A stretch of 64,000 bases of DNA from Phytophthora quininea (taxonomy: Eukaryota; Oomycota; Peronosporomycetes; Peronosporales; Peronosporaceae): positions 1,240,001-1,304,000 of the forward strand of contig JAAVTG010000554.1 in the NCBI GenBank assembly GCA_011947345.1. Direction: 5' to 3'. The translations under genes were made by a program, and so were the position numbers. Below, in pieces: positions 60,933 to 64,000 of this stretch. Every line of letters begins with the position of its first letter. The first letter of the stretch is position 1. The notes under the pieces were generated by a model. It ran no database searches and had not been told where the DNA came from. It worked only from the letters and a program-made list of their open reading frames with translations.

Positions 60933-61595
60933 TCAGAAGACCATGATCGATCTCACAGTCGTGTTCAAGACCAACTCATCCTGCCCCGTACTCGTGTAGA
61001 ACTCGAGGTTCATGTTGTTACCGTCCGCGGTCTTCTCAATACCAATCCCAAAGTTGTACCAGACGCCAGATACAAACACGGTCGACCACTTGGCGTCGGA
61101 GGTGCCGTTGCCGCGGAGAAACATGATGGGCGGCTCCAACGATGCATCCACGCCAATCTGGAACAAGTCGGCCAGCCAAATCACCTGCCACGTGTACGCG
61201 TTGACGAAGTCGTCCGTCTTGGTCACACTCGCACGTAAGAACGTGGTGGCGTCGGCGGGGCCCTCAATGTTTTGAAACAGATCGGAGCGGCGGGTGTCCG
61301 TGATGGTGCTGAAGATTGCGTTGCCGTCCACGCCGATGGCTAGCGCGCCATCGTCGCTGTTGTAACCTTCTGGACGGAATTGATGTTGCACTGATACATA
61401 GTCGGCTGGATTCCCTTTGCTTTCACCGTTGCGCTGGACCAAGATTGGAGTAAGATACTTATTGGTGAGTGTGTCGACGGTCAGATTGAAGGCGCGACCA
61501 TCCCATGGCATTGGAAGGTAACCTGGGGTGGCAGCGGCTACTAAAGACGACGACGTCAGAGCGGCCATTCCAAGAACCGAGGAAAATCCGTTCAT
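60933..61595 (-). pseudogene. GH131 copy truncated at its 3' end
   Basis: 220 residues, from signal peptide (MNGFSSVLGMAALTSSSLVAAA) through MPWDGR, TRRSDLFQN, TTFLRASVTK, SGVWYNFGIGIEKTADG and EFYTSTGQDELVLNT. It then departs from its sisters and stops after about nine unrelated residues (RSIMVF end). The last 50-60 residues of the fold, which in the sisters carry the FxIGxxTxTSDGS and FNGxSVE strands, are missing, and the following DNA is unlike the sisters. The remaining frame is intact. It may still be transcribed, but without the closing strands of the beta-sandwich an active enzyme is unlikely. Confidence 0.65.
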
Positions 61596-61874
61596 TGTTA
61601 CTTGGAAGCGAGAGCGAAAGTGGCGCTAGGTATAATCGAACAGGTGCAGAAGCCGCAAGCGTTTACGGCTCGATAGTGCTGGGAAGGTGGACTCCGATTT
61701 GTGGAATAGCGTGGGAACGGACCTACATTTCACAGTAAAGTGATCTGCTCCAGGTGCAGTGATGCGAGTTTTGGTGTATTTGGAAATTTCATCGAGTATC
61801 ATTGACGGAAAGAAACCACGACTAAACCAAGCTGGATGGATGTGGAAATGCTTTACAACGGCAGCCGCTGGGAC

Positions 61875-62801
61875 TTACATGTTGTAAGCCACCGAGAAAT
61901 TCATGGCAGCGCTTCCCTCCTGCTCCATCAATGCTCGGTCAGGGAAATTAAGCGAACGCGCTTCATCCGCTCTGGCCATGGGAATCAACGATGGTGCAGG
62001 TGTCGGAGCACCAGCATTAACTGCAGTAGTCTTCACGGAAACACCGTTGAACAGCACGGCATCCTGCTGAGCATTCATCGCTGGAGCACTACCGTCACTC
62101 GTTTGTGTAAGGAGGCCGATGTGGAAGCTGGTCATCGTAACGAGTGGTCGCTGAAGTTCGATAGCGTGGTCAAAGACGAGTTCATCGTGGCCTGTGCTCG
62201 TGTAGAACTCGAGGTTCATGTTCTTGCCGTCCGCCGTCTTTTCGAGACCGACACCAAAGTTGTATTAAGTGCTGGGGGTGAAAGTGGGCGTCCACGAGTT
62301 CTCGGAGGTGCCGTTGGTTTTCAAAAACAAAACTGGCGGATCCACGGAAGCATCCACGCCAATGGAGAACAGGCCGCCCAGAAAAATGAGGTGCCATTCG
62401 AGTGGATTGACAAAGTCATTGGCTTTCGTAAAACTCGCGCGGAAGAAGGTCGTGCCGTCCTCTGAACCTTCGAGGTCTTGGAACAAATCTGACTGGCGTT
62501 CGTTGCGGTTGTTGTGGAAAATGGCCTCGCCGTCCACGCCGATAGAAAGCGCGCCGTCGTCGCCGTTGTACCCTTCGGGGAGGAACTGGTGTTCAACCTT
62601 GACGTAGTCGGCTGGGTTGCCAATAGTGTCCCCACACTGGAGAAGCGTCGCCAGCACATACTTGGACTCGAGCGTGTCGACAGTCAAGTCGAATGCGCGG
62701 CCATCCCAAGGTAGCGGTTCGTATCCAAGTGTATTGTCCGCATCCACAATGGCTGAAAAGGCAATCGCAGCAAAGATGAGTATGACGGAGGAAAGCTGCA
62801 T
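61875..62801 (-). pseudogene. GH131 copy with an in-frame stop codon
   Basis: The ATG at 62801-62799 opens a signal peptide (MQLSSVILIFAAIAFSAIVDA), then LPWDGR, RQSDLFQDL, GTTFFRASFTK and LFLKTNGTSENSW. At 62265-62267 the frame meets TAA exactly where all four other copies in the window have the Trp codon of the WYNFG motif; the frame then continues unchanged through YNFGVGLEKTADG and FYTSTGHDEL to a stop at 61875. Because both halves are in the same frame, this is a substitution (TGG to TAA needs two changes) and not the run-length slip seen elsewhere in the window. I call it a pseudogene unless the stop proves to be an error. The C-terminal part carries an extra ~30-residue tail compared with its sisters. 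Confidence 0.7.
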
Positions 62802-63370
62802 GGCTGCTGGAATCTGCGAGCTCTTGGCTTGTGTGGTCGAGAGCAAAACCAAGAATGACGACTTGCTGGTCGAGTTATCGTAGATAGCAACTGGTTGACC
62901 ATCTTTGATCACTCGCCGCTCCAGCAAGTTTGAAGAAAGCCGTGGTGGCGTTGGCGACTCGTGTATGCCGTTAGTGAATTGATGAAGTTCTGGAAGTACA
63001 CGGACAGCAAACACTGGGTCTTTCCCGGATATGAAAGCGGTTTTAATTCTTGGGATGATGGACAGAGCTTTGAATTTCTGACGGGGCATCTCGCTCTAAA
63101 CTACATGTATTCTTCAAACACAAGAGTTTCCTGGGTCCAACGTCAACTGACAAACTCTCGAGACGCTAAGCAATTTTTGGTGGCAAGAAAAACTCCGAAG
63201 CCATCTACTATTACTGCATTAAACGGATACGACGAGAGTTTTGACATGAAGCTGCAATTTTTTCCTGCATTGACTCGTCCAAAACGAGTGTCGATATTGT
63301 GAAAGTACGCTACTATTGCCGGTATTCTGTTCCTGCTGCCGCTGCCATTGAAATTAAAGCGCTGAATTCC
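62802..63370. other. Intergenic stretch between GH131 copies
   Basis: It contains the 5' flank of the copy with the stop and the 3' flank of the rightmost copy. A plus-strand frame at 62961-63302 is open but has no recognisable motif, signal peptide or partner. I see no supported gene. Confidence 0.45.
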
Positions 63371-64000
63371 TCATGGAGAGCTGCTCGAGCTGCTACCATC
63401 CGTAACAACGGCGGTACCTCCCTCCGACGGAGCTGGAGTCGGAGCGCCCGCATTGATTGGCGTAGCTTCCACCGAGATACCGTTGAACGACACAACGTCC
63501 TGCTGAGCGTTCATCTTGGGCTCGCTGCCGTCGCTCGTCGAAGTGTAAGGGCCGATATAAAACTCGTTCAGCGTGAGAAGAGATCCTGGCAGTTCCGTGG
63601 CCTTGTTGAAGACGAGCTCGTCCTGGCCCGTGCTCGTGTAGAACTCGAGGTTCATGTTGTTGCCGTCCGCAGTCTTCTCGATGCCGATGCCGAAGTTGTA
63701 CCAAGTGCCCGCAACGAAAGTGGTCGACCACGCATGATCTGCAGTGCCGTTTGCGTGCAAGAAGATCAAAGGTGGGTCTACTGATGCGTCCACGCCGATC
63801 GAGCACAAACCTCCGACTGAAATCAGTTGCCACTTGTATCGGTTGAGGAAATCGTCTCCTTTCTTCAGACTCGCGCGGTAGAAGGTCGTTCCATCGGCCG
63901 AGCCTTCGATTAGCTGTAGTAGTTCGGACTGCCGAGCGTCGGTGTTGTCATTGAAGATGGAGTTGCCGTCCACACCGAGGGCGATTGCGCCGTCGTCGTC
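63371..64000 (-). CDS. GH131 protein, partial (5' end off window)
   Basis: The C-terminal ~210 residues are in the window in one open frame: RQSELLQLIEGSADGTTFYRAS, VAGTWYNFGIGIEKTADG, EFYTSTGQDELVFN, FYIGPYTSTSDGS and FNGISVEATPINAG, then a short Ser-rich end (SSSSSSP). The signal peptide and PWDGR motif lie beyond position 64000. It keeps the Trp lost in the neighbour and the C-terminal strands missing from the 61-kb copy, so it looks functional. Strong nucleotide similarity to the copies at 61 and 62.5 kb (for example the GKNMNLEFYTSTG / GNNMNLEFYTSTG region) marks the three as recent tandem duplicates. Confidence 0.77.
   Translation of the reverse strand, partial: DDDGAIALGVDGNSIFNDNTDARQSELLQLIEGSADGTTFYRASLKKGDDFLNRYKWQLISVGGLCSIGVDASVDPPLIFLHANGTADHAWSTTFVAGTWYNFGIGIEKTADGNNMNLEFYTSTGQDELVFNKATELPGSLLTLNEFYIGPYTSTSDGSEPKMNAQQDVVSFNGISVEATPINAGAPTPAPSEGGTAVVTDGSSSSSSP

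Noticed and set aside
62961..63302. 113-residue plus-strand frame between GH131 copies
   Set aside because: It has no signal peptide, motif or neighbour logic; it lies in the promoter/terminator interval of minus-strand genes.
27804..64000. RxLR or Crinkler effectors, as expected in plant-pathogenic oomycetes
   Set aside because: Among the signal-peptide proteins here none shows RxLR-EER or LFLAK motifs; the secreted proteins are enzymes or giant surface proteins.

Overview
The window looks like a piece of an oomycete (stramenopile) nuclear genome. Genes are packed on both strands and interrupted by few, short GT-AG introns (about 47-80 nt). The gene set fits this group: glycoside hydrolase family 131 (GH131) secreted glucanases, giant secreted Calx-beta/FG-GAP proteins, a DEP-ADP-ribosylglycohydrolase fusion, and centrosomal genes (GCP2 and an SFI1-like protein). 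No prokaryotic operon logic, rRNA, tRNA, CRISPR array or intact transposon was seen.

Layout. 1-2354 (-): EST1/SMG7-like protein running into an NYN-type RNase domain, cut by the left edge. 2434-4075 (+): SR-rich splicing-type protein, divergent from the former across only 79 bp. 4255-5954 (-): RCC1-BTB protein. 6649-8058 (-): TMEM115-like Golgi membrane protein. 8161-11775 (+): gamma-tubulin complex protein GCP2. 11891-23577 (+): first giant secreted protein (Ig-like repeats, FG-GAP, Calx-beta). 23363-23743 (+): small DEP protein with a myristoylation-type start. 24716-26951 (+): DEP plus J1-type ADP-ribosylglycohydrolase. 27804-28631 (+): GH131. 28735-29720 (-): Ser/Thr kinase. 30427-33029 (+): GH35 beta-galactosidase. 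33479-34421 (+): Qa-SNARE. 35681-37005 (+): selenophosphate synthetase. 37069-43014 (-): SFI1-like centrin-binding repeat protein. 43084-46568 (-): ankyrin, B-box, TPR and RGS protein. 46847-47658 (+): TALE homeobox. 47813-48139 (-): small one-TM protein. 48366-57862 (+): second giant secreted protein with an unfamiliar CYKFG-type repeat, Calx-beta, LamG-like and laminin-B domains. 57982-64000 (-): a run of four GH131 copies (one with a Ser/Thr-rich tail, one truncated, one with an in-frame stop, one cut by the right edge), with a BED zinc-finger gene inserted among them.

How the genes relate. Secreted products dominate: two giant adhesion/matrix-like proteins, five GH131 copies and a GH35, consistent with a cell surface and wall/plant-polysaccharide programme. 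GCP2 and the SFI1-like protein are microtubule-organising-centre parts. The others are housekeeping (RNA processing, trafficking, selenium) or signalling genes (kinase, RGS, RCC1-BTB, DEP).

A caution affects almost every gene. Reading frames break at about 33 places, usually in or next to a short homopolymer, and most are repaired by supposing one missing base. In several genes the total exon length becomes an exact multiple of three after that assumption. I read this as consensus sequencing error, and I report such genes as single CDS spans. The GH131 copy at 61875-62801 is different: its interruption is an in-frame stop, not a homopolymer slip.
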